Of a stretch of 47,978 nucleotides of DNA, positions 1 through 7,926 are shown in pieces. Within the stretch, counting starts at the first letter, position 1; each line of letters begins with the position of its first letter. Origin of the DNA: JANQJA01 sp040880285 (GTDB lineage: Bacteria; Pseudomonadota; Gammaproteobacteria; Pseudomonadales; Azotimanducaceae); contig JBBDIT010000008.1 in NCBI GenBank assembly GCA_040880285.1, forward strand, positions 1-47,978. Direction: 5' to 3'. The notes under the pieces are model-generated. The model worked only from the letters and a program-made list of their open reading frames with translations. It had not been told where the DNA came from and ran no database searches. The position numbers and the translations under genes were made by a program.

Positions 1-737
1 GTGGTCGCGACCTCCTCAGGTACCGCCAGGATATCCAGATGATCTTCCAGGACCCCATGGAATCACTGAATTCTCGCCATACGATCGGCGACATCCTTGA
101 AGAGCCCTTCATTGTCCAGAACATAGGGGATCGCAGCTGGCGCAAAAAACGAGTCGCCGAACTACTGGAGATCGTGGGCCTGCCATCACGCTCAGTCACG
201 CGTTTCCCCTTTGAATTTTCTGGCGGGCAACGGCAACGTATCGGTATCGCACGATCAATTGCGCTCAATCCAAAACTCGTGATTTGCGATGAACCAGTTT
301 CTGCCCTCGACGTCTCCATCCAGAGCCAGATCCTGAATCTGCTGGTGGACCTGCAGAAGGAATTCAACCTCTCTTACCTCTTCATCGCCCATGACCTGGC
401 TGTGGTGAAACACGTCTCTGATCGAATTGCGATTATGTACCTGGGCAAGATCGTCGAAACAGGTGAAGGCGAACAGGTCTACCGGAATCCGCTCCACCCC
501 TATACACGATCCCTGATTTCATCCATTCCTGTTCCGGATCCGCACAGGGTAATCGAGCGCCAGGTGTTATCCGGGGATGTGCCGTCACCCATCAACCCAC
601 CCTCAGGCTGCCCCTTTCATCCACGTTGCCCTTATATAATGGATCAATGCAAGCATGACCCGCCACAGCTTCGCCCCATTGGCGGAAGCCAGCGTGTCTC
701 CTGCCACCTTGATTTTACCGGTAAGGAAGAAGTTTGA
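1..737 (+). CDS. Oligopeptide/dipeptide ABC transporter ATPase, C-terminal part (OppF/DppF-like)
   Basis: The frame is open from the left edge (first full codon at nt 3), so the N-terminus and Walker A lie outside the window. Seen in order: Q-loop QMIFQDP near nt 36-56, signature FSGGQRQRIGIARS, Walker B LVICDEPVSALD, H-loop FIAHDLAVVKH. Then comes the C-terminal oligopeptide-transporter extension with HPYTRSLISSIP and the Cys-rich GCPFHPRCPYIMDQC, which is typical of OppD/F and DppD/F subunits. The family hydrolyses ATP to drive peptide or nickel uptake through an inner-membrane permease. The permease and binding-protein genes would lie upstream. Substrate cannot be told from this fragment. 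Confidence 0.95.
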   Translation, partial: GRDLLRYRQDIQMIFQDPMESLNSRHTIGDILEEPFIVQNIGDRSWRKKRVAELLEIVGLPSRSVTRFPFEFSGGQRQRIGIARSIALNPKLVICDEPVSALDVSIQSQILNLLVDLQKEFNLSYLFIAHDLAVVKHVSDRIAIMYLGKIVETGEGEQVYRNPLHPYTRSLISSIPVPDPHRVIERQVLSGDVPSPINPPSGCPFHPRCPYIMDQCKHDPPQLRPIGGSQRVSCHLDFTGKEEV

Positions 738-751
738 AGGAGGTCGACTCG

Positions 752-793
752 AGCGCTTTCATACCAGCGCTTTCATACCAGCGCTTTCATATA
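752..793. repeat. Three tandem 14-bp repeats
   Basis: The unit AGCGCTTTCATACC occurs at 752-765 and 766-779, with a third copy at 780-793 that differs in its last two bases. The array straddles the 3' end of the epoxide-hydrolase-like gene on the minus strand. The third copy encodes the last codons (MKAL), and the second copy supplies the TGA stop. Because the unit is not a multiple of three, copies beyond the stop do not change the protein. Confidence 0.9.
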
Positions 794-1138
794 AGTGCCA
801 AGATCAAAATAATCGCGCCAGACCCTGATCTTGTTGCCTTGCATTTCGAAAATACCAAGGCAAGGCAAGTCCACATGCTTGTCACCCATATCGATGTGAT
901 CGACACGTTCAGTCACAACCACGTCACCTTCTTCTACAATGGTAATGAGCTCCCAGGTCGTTGCTGTCCAACCGGCAGTAAATCCCTTGATAAACTCCCG
1001 AACCTCTTCACGACCCGCAACAGGCCCGGCAGGCATGTTGTGATACACGCCATCGTCAGTGAAGAAGCTGGCCAATTCATCACTATCGAGCCTTGACCAG
1101 GCTGAAACAAATTCACGAATCACGTTCTTATTGGACAT
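773..1138 (-). CDS. Limonene-1,2-epoxide hydrolase-like protein (SnoaL/NTF2 fold)
   Basis: 121 aa, a single NTF2-like cone domain. Limonene-epoxide hydrolases use Tyr-Asn plus an Asp-Arg-Asp triad. Residues in the matching order and spacing are seen here: Y32 and N34 (YHN), R78 and D80 (TERVD), D112 (WRDYFD). The predicted reaction is hydrolytic opening of an epoxide, but the real substrate is unknown. It lies 70 nt downstream of the chrR-like gene on the same strand, so it is probably the third gene of the sigma/anti-sigma unit. SnoaL-like proteins are often found in ECF11/ChrR neighbourhoods, so a role with oxidised lipids is plausible (inference). A polyketide cyclase-type NTF2 protein is the alternative. 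The C-terminal codons lie inside a 14-bp tandem repeat. Confidence 0.8.
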   Translation of the reverse strand: MSNKNVIREFVSAWSRLDSDELASFFTDDGVYHNMPAGPVAGREEVREFIKGFTAGWTATTWELITIVEEGDVVVTERVDHIDMGDKHVDLPCLGIFEMQGNKIRVWRDYFDLGTYMKALV

Positions 1139-1208
1139 CTAAATCTACCTGTCAGCGTTTTAAAGATTGAAACTCAAAATTCGATTGAAGGAAAGCCCTG
1201 AATAAATT

Positions 1209-1868
1209 TCAGACAGGTTTGAAGCGGATGAACGGGTTCAGCAGACGCTTGATCGGTCCAACCATTCGAACAGGTGCCTCACAGGCAGACAGGCAAATAC
1301 ACATTTCATTCTGGGTCGCAATCGGTGTATGCACATCCCCAGGTTCACGTACGATGAAATCACCTTCACGATAGACACCATCGTCATCTGAGAAACTGCC
1401 TTGCAGAACGACCGTAATTTCAAGCCCTTTGTGATCATGTGTGGGCGCTCGTCCACCGGGTCTGATCTTGTGGAGCGCCAGTTCAAATCGACATTCGCCT
1501 ACCGGTATTCTTGCAATTGCCAGAGACGGTGAAAGGCGTCGCCACTGAGTGTCACCCGGCAATAATCTACGCACCAGTTTTGGCAATTGAATCAACTCGT
1601 CAGAAGCTACATCCGGCTCAGTGGCTACAATGCTTGCCGGAGCCGTATCTTCAAGCTTCAACAAGACCTGCTCAAAACTGTCAGGCCCAAGTGGTGCAGG
1701 AGCAATTTGTTCCAGCAATACGCCACCAATTTCATCGAGGCAATCAACATGATCACGACATTCCCGGCAGAAATGAAGGTGTGCCGACACCGAGATATTT
1801 TGTGCCGGGGACAAGCTACCGGATGAATATTCCGTCAGGAACCCAGTGTCAGGATGCAAACTAACCAT
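1209..1868 (-). CDS. chrR: ChrR-type zinc anti-sigma factor with cupin domain
   Basis: 219 aa. The N-terminal zinc anti-sigma domain has H5, H30, C34 and C37, the same spacing as the Zn ligands of Rhodobacter ChrR. The C-terminal cupin has H144, H146, E150 and H180, again with the spacing of the ChrR cupin metal site. In that family the protein binds and silences the partner ECF sigma factor and releases it on singlet oxygen or organic hydroperoxides. The start codon overlaps the sigma stop by one base (TAATG), which implies translational coupling and near-equal synthesis. It acts in the cytoplasm. Identity as a ChrR-family anti-sigma is strong; the inducing signal here is inferred from the family. 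Confidence 0.92.
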   Translation of the reverse strand: MVSLHPDTGFLTEYSSGSLSPAQNISVSAHLHFCRECRDHVDCLDEIGGVLLEQIAPAPLGPDSFEQVLLKLEDTAPASIVATEPDVASDELIQLPKLVRRLLPGDTQWRRLSPSLAIARIPVGECRFELALHKIRPGGRAPTHDHKGLEITVVLQGSFSDDDGVYREGDFIVREPGDVHTPIATQNEMCICLSACEAPVRMVGPIKRLLNPFIRFKPV

Positions 1869-2479
1869 TAAACTTGTGCCTCATTGACAAGCTTAAGCTG
1901 CATACGTTTTAACGCCAATCTTATCCTCGATTTCACGGTACCAAGCGGCAGCATCAGCTCGTCAGCAACTTCGCTGTGGGATTTACCTTCAAAGTAGATC
2001 TTGGTAACGACTTCCAATTGTTCCGGCGGCAACTCACCGATGTTGTCGAGAATGTTTTCCTTGTTACGAACGCGAACCAGCGAAGAGTAGGAAGGATTAT
2101 CTTCGCCCAACTCATAGATGTCTTGCGCATCGATATCTACCCGATTACGAGCTTCTCGCCTGATCCAGTCAATTCGGCAGTTTCGTGCGATAGTGTAAAT
2201 CCAGGTGCTTGCCGCCGACTTCCGGCGATTAAAGCTCTCAGCCTTGCGCCAGACCTTGATCATTGTCTCCTGCGCCAATTCTTCGGCTTGCTCCGGGCCA
2301 ATCGCATTACCCTTCATCAAAAAACCCTTGATAAGAGGCGCAAAGTGGGCAAATAGGCGGGAGAATGCTTCCCTGTCGCGATCAAGCCCTACTTTTACTA
2401 ATAGATCGTTCCAATCGTCGGGACTGCGTTCTGCAAGCATAGCCACCTTGTTGACGGATTTTGTATTGCCTGTAATCAT
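1868..2479 (-). CDS. rpoE: ECF sigma factor, RpoE/ChrR (ECF11) type
   Basis: 203 aa. Sigma region 2 includes EELAQETMIKVWRKAESF and the following TWIYTIARNCRIDWIRRE. Region 4 is LPPEQLEVVTKIYFEGKSH followed by the helix-turn-helix EVADELMLPLGTVKSRIRLA. A ChrR-type anti-sigma follows with a 1-nt overlap, placing the protein in the singlet-oxygen-responsive group. A promoter matching the sigma's own expected target lies 33 nt upstream (2513-2541), so it is probably autoregulated. The MoxR operon diverges across a 99-nt gap. The regulon outside the window cannot be seen. Confidence 0.93.
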   Translation of the reverse strand: MITGNTKSVNKVAMLAERSPDDWNDLLVKVGLDRDREAFSRLFAHFAPLIKGFLMKGNAIGPEQAEELAQETMIKVWRKAESFNRRKSAASTWIYTIARNCRIDWIRREARNRVDIDAQDIYELGEDNPSYSSLVRVRNKENILDNIGELPPEQLEVVTKIYFEGKSHSEVADELMLPLGTVKSRIRLALKRMQLKLVNEAQV

Positions 2480-2512
2480 ACCGATTCGGCTTTAAAAATG
2501 ACAAACTACCCT

Positions 2513-2541
2513 GTTTACGTGATTCGGGTAGTTCCGGATCA
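2513..2541 (-). promoter_or_regulatory. Putative RpoE (ECF11) autoregulatory promoter
   Basis: On the minus strand, TGATCC (2541-2536) is followed after exactly 18 bases by TAAAC (2517-2513). The RpoE/ChrR promoters of Rhodobacter sphaeroides are described as a TGATCC -35 element with a TAAGA-like -10. The expected start point leaves a leader of roughly 25 nt before the sigma ATG at 2479. Confidence 0.7.
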
Positions 2542-2578
2542 TCCGTAGAAGTATTTTATCCCATCAACCGGAGCCCCA

Positions 2579-3550
2579 ATGCAGCCGATGACGTCTTCCC
2601 AGCCACAGCCTGTCTTTTCTCCTGCACGTGAACTGATCAAAAGGCTCCGCTCCAATATTGAGCAGGTCATGCAATGCAACAATGAGAGCATCAAATGGCT
2701 CCTCACCGCTTTTTTTGCCGGTGGCCACGTGCTCCTCGAAGACGTCCCGGGTACCGGCAAGACGACTCTGGCCAAATCCCTGGCCGCATCCATTGATGCG
2801 ACATTCAAGAGAATCCAGTTTACGCCCGACCTGCTACCGACCGATATACTAGGCGTGTCGATATTCGACCAGTCCACTCAGGGATTCCGGTTTCGCGAGG
2901 GACCCATCTTCACCCAGATATTGCTTGCCGATGAGATTAACCGCGCCTCGCCCCGCACCCAGTCAGCATTGCTCGAGGCCATGGCGGAAAACCAGGTCAG
3001 CGTCGAGGGTGAACGCTTCGCCCTCAACGAACTTTTCTTCGTGATCGCAACTCAGAACCCGATTGAGTTTCATGGTACCTACCCCTTGCCGGAAGCCCAG
3101 ATGGATCGATTCGCCATGCGATTCAAACTGGGCTATGTATCAAGGGAAGACGAACTTGCCATATTAGACTCACAACTGGACCGCCATCCCCTCGAGGCCC
3201 TTACGCCATGTATCGGTATAGAAGACGTCCGAACTATTCGCCGGGCCTGCAGCAAGGTTTTGATCGCCGATGAGCTCAAACGCTATATTGTTGAGCTGGT
3301 GTCCGCAACCCGCGCCCACCAAGGCATTGCCATGGGCGCGAGTCCACGCGCCGCAATTATGTTGATGAAGTGTGCGCAAGCACTGGCACTGATCAACGAA
3401 TGTGAGTTTGTAACGCCCGGGCTCATACAGGAACTCGCGGAACCGGTTATCGCGCATCGCCTGGCACTGGACACCGATACCGAGTTTTCTGGCGGCAATA
3501 GTGGGCAAATCGTCCATGACATTCTCCGGTCTGTCGATGTGCCGGTTTAG
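2579..3550 (+). CDS. MoxR-family AAA+ ATPase
   Basis: 323 aa, the usual MoxR length. Walker A is GTGKT (58-62) in EDVPGTGKTTLAKSLA. Walker B is LLADEINR (115-122), followed by the family hallmark ASPRTQSALLEAM. The start ATG has GGAG five bases upstream; a second Met three codons later is possible. MoxR ATPases act as chaperone-like motors that insert cofactors or mature partner proteins, commonly with DUF58/VWA proteins. Here the DUF58 gene starts 25 nt downstream and a transglutaminase-like gene follows, the classic three-gene arrangement. The physiological target is unknown. Confidence 0.93.
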   Translation: MQPMTSSQPQPVFSPARELIKRLRSNIEQVMQCNNESIKWLLTAFFAGGHVLLEDVPGTGKTTLAKSLAASIDATFKRIQFTPDLLPTDILGVSIFDQSTQGFRFREGPIFTQILLADEINRASPRTQSALLEAMAENQVSVEGERFALNELFFVIATQNPIEFHGTYPLPEAQMDRFAMRFKLGYVSREDELAILDSQLDRHPLEALTPCIGIEDVRTIRRACSKVLIADELKRYIVELVSATRAHQGIAMGASPRAAIMLMKCAQALALINECEFVTPGLIQELAEPVIAHRLALDTDTEFSGGNSGQIVHDILRSVDVPV

Positions 3551-3574
3551 CGTATTCAGGTCCCCCGCGGCATC

Positions 3575-4894
3575 GTGTTCCGCTCACTGATCTTTCCCTC
3601 CTATATTCGTCTATCCGGAGCGAGCCGGCGCCCGTCAATAAGAACATCGGAGCGAGGACAACTCGTTCGAACAGCGGCAATAATCTGCGCTGCAGTCGGC
3701 ATTGATACGGATCTGACCCTGGTCTACCAACTGTTTGCCTTACTGCTCTGCCTTATGGTTGCTGCACGGCTTGGCCTATCACTGAAGAAGCCAAACGTTA
3801 CCGTAAAGAGGCGTCTACCACGTTACGCAACCGCGGGAGAACCATTCTGGTATTACATCGATGTCATCAATAGCGGAGACGAAACGGAACGAGACCTCAA
3901 GCTCCTGGACAGTCCAAAGGTCAAGTCACCCTCATTGGAAGAATTCACCGCGGCGAGGGAACCCGGCGAAGAGAGCCGCAATGCATATGACCGTTTCATT
4001 GGATATCACCGATATATCTGGCTTCAGCGTCGAAAGACAGGTATCACCATCAAACAACAGCCTGTGGCCGACATCAATGTGAAGTCGAAGACCAGCGTAA
4101 AGATGGAAGCCTTGCCGCTGCGGCGTGGCACAGTAAGCTTCCAATCGATTTGTGTACTGCATCCTGATCCCATGGGCTTGAATTATGGAGTGACGACTTT
4201 CGAAGCACCGGAACAACTACTGGTCTTGCCAAAACGCTATCCGATACCCGGTCACTTTGAAGTTCCAGGTGGTCGCCACTTTCAACCAGGTGGAATCAAC
4301 GCAAGCTGGTCCATTGGGGAATCAAATGAATTTGCATCGCTTCGGGACTACCGGGATGGAGATTCGCTGCGAAAAATGCACTGGGCAAGTTCGGCAAAAC
4401 GAGGCAAACCTGTCGTAAAGGAATTCCAGGACGAATATTTTGTTCGACAGGCGCTTATTGTCGATACCGCAGCAAGTGACATCACGATACTGGATGAAAC
4501 CGTATCGGTTGCCGCAAGCTTCGCACTCAAGGTGAACAATTCCGAATCACTACTGGATTTGATTTATCTGGGTGGCCAACTGGAAATCATTACCTCTGGT
4601 ATTGGACGGGACAGCATTAGCCGCCAACTCGAAGCCCTTGCGTGTGTGTCCCGGACGAATCTTGATCTCGAAGTACTTACCACTGCGGTAGTCGCCCGAT
4701 CAGCCTCTTTAAGCGGCTGCATCCTGGTACTGGCAGGTTGGGATGCGGCAAGGCAAAACATGATCCAACGCATCAGGAATACCGGAGTAGGCCTTGAAGT
4801 ATTCCTGGTTACCCCTGTGGTCGATGCCGGAATTCCCGGAACTGTCCGTCAACTTGCGCTAGACCAGGTCGGCGAAGGATTGGCTGCCCTTTGA
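3575..4894 (+). CDS. DUF58 domain protein
   Basis: 439 aa with a GTG start. One or two hydrophobic segments lie near residues 35-70, followed by a cytoplasmic or peripheral region. The DUF58 signature RDYRDGDSLRKMHW is at 257-270, followed by SAKRGKPVVKEF. A VWA-like region follows. DUF58 proteins are the usual partner of MoxR ATPases and of transglutaminase-like membrane proteins. Its stop overlaps the TTG start of the next gene (TTGA), so the two are translationally coupled. Molecular role is not established. Confidence 0.9.
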   Translation: MFRSLIFPSYIRLSGASRRPSIRTSERGQLVRTAAIICAAVGIDTDLTLVYQLFALLLCLMVAARLGLSLKKPNVTVKRRLPRYATAGEPFWYYIDVINSGDETERDLKLLDSPKVKSPSLEEFTAAREPGEESRNAYDRFIGYHRYIWLQRRKTGITIKQQPVADINVKSKTSVKMEALPLRRGTVSFQSICVLHPDPMGLNYGVTTFEAPEQLLVLPKRYPIPGHFEVPGGRHFQPGGINASWSIGESNEFASLRDYRDGDSLRKMHWASSAKRGKPVVKEFQDEYFVRQALIVDTAASDITILDETVSVAASFALKVNNSESLLDLIYLGGQLEIITSGIGRDSISRQLEALACVSRTNLDLEVLTTAVVARSASLSGCILVLAGWDAARQNMIQRIRNTGVGLEVFLVTPVVDAGIPGTVRQLALDQVGEGLAAL

Positions 4895-6864
4895 ACCTTC
4901 GACACATCCAGTTTGCTGCAGTCATTCTTTGGGGCGTCCAGACGGGCCTGCTGGCATTTGCGATCCCCATGGCACTTATCCTTGAGGGACAGTTCTACAT
5001 CCGCACCCGCTGGGCTTTGACGCAACAGGACTTTTACCGGACCGCGGACCTGACCAGCCTTGGCCTGGTTGGCGTGATTACTTTCCTTTTTATTAACCGC
5101 AGTGACTATCACTTTATTACGACGCTCTTGCAGTGGCTACCGATTGTCTTTTTCCCCCTGGTAACCATTCTTGCCTACAGCACGACTCAACGCATGCCAC
5201 TGGACGTACTCTTCTACTCGCTGCGAAAGCAGACAGCACCTGTGACGCAATCCTGGGATATGGGATACGTCTTTTTCGGCATGTGCTTACTCTCAGCAGG
5301 AACCAATTCCGAAAGTACAAATTATTATATTGCCATTTGCGGCCTTCTGATTTTTATCTCCCTGTTTCGGTTACGCTCAAGCAGGTACGGGGCAAATTTT
5401 TTCGTGCTGGTCGCCTGCATTGTATTCCTTTCGGGAATGCTGGCTCAGCAGACCATACGCGGAACTCACCTTGCCTTGAAAGAGCAATCCCGTCAGTGGC
5501 TCGCAAATTATATTCGCAATCGAACCAATGTGCTGAAAACCAAATCGGCCATGGGCACGGTTGGCCGACTAAAGTCATCGGATGAAATCATTTTCCGTGT
5601 GGCACCATTAACCAGCACTGCACGCCCCGGACTCTTGCAAGAGGCAAGCTATAACATTACATCTGACAATGACTGGCTGATATTAAACCCCCAGTTTTCC
5701 ATAGTGCCCCACGCGGACGACTTCAAATGGAGATTCATGGAAGACGATACGCAGGAGATCGCTGAAGAGCGCTTTAAAATTTATCTCGAGTTCAGCCGTG
5801 ATACAGCCATTGTGCCCATCCCTGCGTCAGTGACTGAGATCAACGATCTACCGGCAGCAGCGATCAAGAAAAGCGTATTCGGTTCTGTCCAGGCCACCGG
5901 ACTTGTCCCGAGTCCAGGCTACGAGGTAAGTTATCATCCCGCCTCAAACATCAATTCGCCGCCAGATGGCTCTGACCTTTTGATTCCTGGCGCCTACAAT
6001 GACGCGCTTACCTCCCTGGTGGCCAACGAAAGCCTGTCAGGTGGCGACCCTCTCGTTACGATCTATGACGTATTCCGGGATTTTCACTATTCCTTGTACC
6101 AGCACGTCGCACCTTCAGAAGATCCAGTCATTCATTTCCTGACGCAATCGAAAGCAGGACATTGTGAATTCTTCGCCACCGCTACAGTCATGTTGTTGAG
6201 GCATTTGGGGGTACCTGCCCGTTATGTAGTGGGCTACTCTGTGCAGGAATATAACGAAACCCTGGACATGTACGTCGTAAGGGAACGACATGCCCACGCC
6301 TGGGCGATTGGTCATATTGACGGTGAGTGGCGAGTGGTTGATACGACACCACAATCCTGGGCTGAAAATGAAGCCGCGCAGTCCTCATTCTTCCGGCCGG
6401 TGGCCGATATGATCTCGAACCTTTCGTTTGTCACCACACTCTGGTGGAGTGAGCAAAAACTCGAAGACTATGAAGTTACCCTTTACATCATCGGTGGACT
6501 GCTCCTCATCATTCTCATCTGGCGTATCAGTACCAGCGAACAAGTTATTATTGGTGATGATCGCGCCAACTTAAGTGATGCTGCTCCCGTCTATCCCGGT
6601 CTCGACTCACCGTTTTTCAGCATTGAAACATTCTTGTCCAATCTGGGCTTGATGCGCGAAACCGGTGAATCGTTTCATGCCTGGTCAGTTCGAATCGGCC
6701 ACCCCGAGTTGACCGGACTGCTGTCCATTCACAATCGTATTCGTTTCGACCCCAGGGGCGTGGGCACAGATGAAAGAGAAGCGCTGCAGTCTGCTGTGAG
6801 CGAGTGGCTAAACCTGCAGCAGAACAGGCTAAATGACATGAATCATCACAACCAGGAATCCTAG
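4891..6864 (+). CDS. Transglutaminase-like membrane protein (TgpA/DUF3488 type)
   Basis: 657 aa with a TTG start overlapping the DUF58 stop. About six hydrophobic segments lie in residues 1-190. A periplasmic region with the transglutaminase core follows: C425 in GHCEFFA, H469 in HAHAW and D484 in VVDTTP form a complete Cys-His-Asp triad. A further membrane segment lies near 525-548 and a short C-terminal cytoplasmic domain ends the protein. The family includes TgpA of Pseudomonas, which has periplasmic transglutaminase activity. It ends the MoxR-DUF58-TGase operon. Its TAG stop shares the palindrome CTAG with the stop of the convergent efflux gene. Confidence 0.9.
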   Translation: MNLRHIQFAAVILWGVQTGLLAFAIPMALILEGQFYIRTRWALTQQDFYRTADLTSLGLVGVITFLFINRSDYHFITTLLQWLPIVFFPLVTILAYSTTQRMPLDVLFYSLRKQTAPVTQSWDMGYVFFGMCLLSAGTNSESTNYYIAICGLLIFISLFRLRSSRYGANFFVLVACIVFLSGMLAQQTIRGTHLALKEQSRQWLANYIRNRTNVLKTKSAMGTVGRLKSSDEIIFRVAPLTSTARPGLLQEASYNITSDNDWLILNPQFSIVPHADDFKWRFMEDDTQEIAEERFKIYLEFSRDTAIVPIPASVTEINDLPAAAIKKSVFGSVQATGLVPSPGYEVSYHPASNINSPPDGSDLLIPGAYNDALTSLVANESLSGGDPLVTIYDVFRDFHYSLYQHVAPSEDPVIHFLTQSKAGHCEFFATATVMLLRHLGVPARYVVGYSVQEYNETLDMYVVRERHAHAWAIGHIDGEWRVVDTTPQSWAENEAAQSSFFRPVADMISNLSFVTTLWWSEQKLEDYEVTLYIIGGLLLIILIWRISTSEQVIIGDDRANLSDAAPVYPGLDSPFFSIETFLSNLGLMRETGESFHAWSVRIGHPELTGLLSIHNRIRFDPRGVGTDEREALQSAVSEWLNLQQNRLNDMNHHNQES

Positions 6865-7925
6865 CTATTGGTTGGTGTCACCACCTGCCCGTCTGCCAAC
6901 CGCTCGACCCCGCGTACCGCTACATGATCCCCGGCACGCAGTTCGCCGGTCACAGAAATAAGATCACCTTGTCCTACTCCCAATGTCACTCCTATTCGCT
7001 GGGCGACATTATTGTCATCAATGCGATATACGTAGTTACCGTCGCCTCGCAGCACAACCGCGTCCCTGGGCACAAACAGGGACCTGCGGTCCATCGTGAT
7101 GGGTACCCGGACCTGCGCAAACTGTCCGGACACCATACGTCGGGACAGGCCGACAGGAACCCTGGAAATCCCGGCAAAGGTTTGCGAATCGGGGTCACCC
7201 GCGTGGATAAGGGCGTCGATAGTTGTCTCAAATTCAACATCGTTCACGCTCACCGTCACTGCCTGATCAGCCCCGATGCGACCAACATAGGCGACCGGAA
7301 ACCTGATCAGGATTTCCAGCGCATGCGGATTGACAAGGCGCACGATCGCCTCACCCTGGCGGGAAAATTCACCACCCTCACGAAGTCTTTCCACCACAAT
7401 TGCGTCAACCGGAGATACGATGTTTGTTCGCTCAATAGCGTGATCCAACTGTGACAATCGTGCTTCAGCCACAGCCAGGTCATTGACTGCCAGATCACGT
7501 CTCGAGGCGATTTCTGCAAGTTGAGTTTGTGAAGCCAGCCTGGAGGCCTCAAGCCGCGACAATCGATCAACTTCGCCATTCAAATAGGCCAGATTGACTT
7601 CTGCCCGTGCCACCAATAATTTCTGCTCGATACGCTGCAGGCGCAAGCGCTCATCGTCGACTTTTGCCACAACAGCACCCTGGGTCAATACACTTCCTTC
7701 CGGGAGCACCCACAATAATTCACCATCGATAGCGGCTGGCAGCAGAATATCGTTGCCGGAACGAACAACACCATTAACTGTGACTTCTTGTCCGATGATG
7801 TGTTCTTCAACGGTGCTGATTACAACCGTGGCCGGCGGCACTGCCTCCCTCTCCGTCGCGCTAACCATCAATGCCACAGACGGCCAAAGAAGCATCATGG
7901 CGGCCAGGAATATCCCTCGACTCAT
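6861..7925 (-). CDS. RND efflux periplasmic adaptor (membrane fusion protein)
   Basis: 354 aa. An N-terminal signal-like hydrophobic stretch (FLAAMMLLWPSVALMVSA) is followed by a lipoyl/barrel-sandwich half (GELLWVLPEGSVLTQGAVVAKVDD), a coiled-coil hairpin around 90-160, the second lipoyl half (NIVSPVDAIVVERLREGGEF) and beta-barrel and membrane-proximal domains. This is the AcrA/HlyD-family order. It links an inner-membrane RND pump to an outer-membrane channel. It starts one base after the permease stop, so the order is permease then adaptor, the reverse of the common arrangement. No outer-membrane factor is adjacent; a TolC-like gene lies about 21 kb away at 32452. Confidence 0.92.
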   Translation of the reverse strand: MSRGIFLAAMMLLWPSVALMVSATEREAVPPATVVISTVEEHIIGQEVTVNGVVRSGNDILLPAAIDGELLWVLPEGSVLTQGAVVAKVDDERLRLQRIEQKLLVARAEVNLAYLNGEVDRLSRLEASRLASQTQLAEIASRRDLAVNDLAVAEARLSQLDHAIERTNIVSPVDAIVVERLREGGEFSRQGEAIVRLVNPHALEILIRFPVAYVGRIGADQAVTVSVNDVEFETTIDALIHAGDPDSQTFAGISRVPVGLSRRMVSGQFAQVRVPITMDRRSLFVPRDAVVLRGDGNYVYRIDDNNVAQRIGVTLGVGQGDLISVTGELRAGDHVAVRGVERLADGQVVTPTNS

Positions 7926-7926
7926 A

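Noticed and set aside
734..1096. Forward open frame of 120 codons opposite the epoxide hydrolase-like gene
   Set aside because: The minus strand carries a complete enzyme with all expected active-site residues; the forward frame has no recognisable motif.
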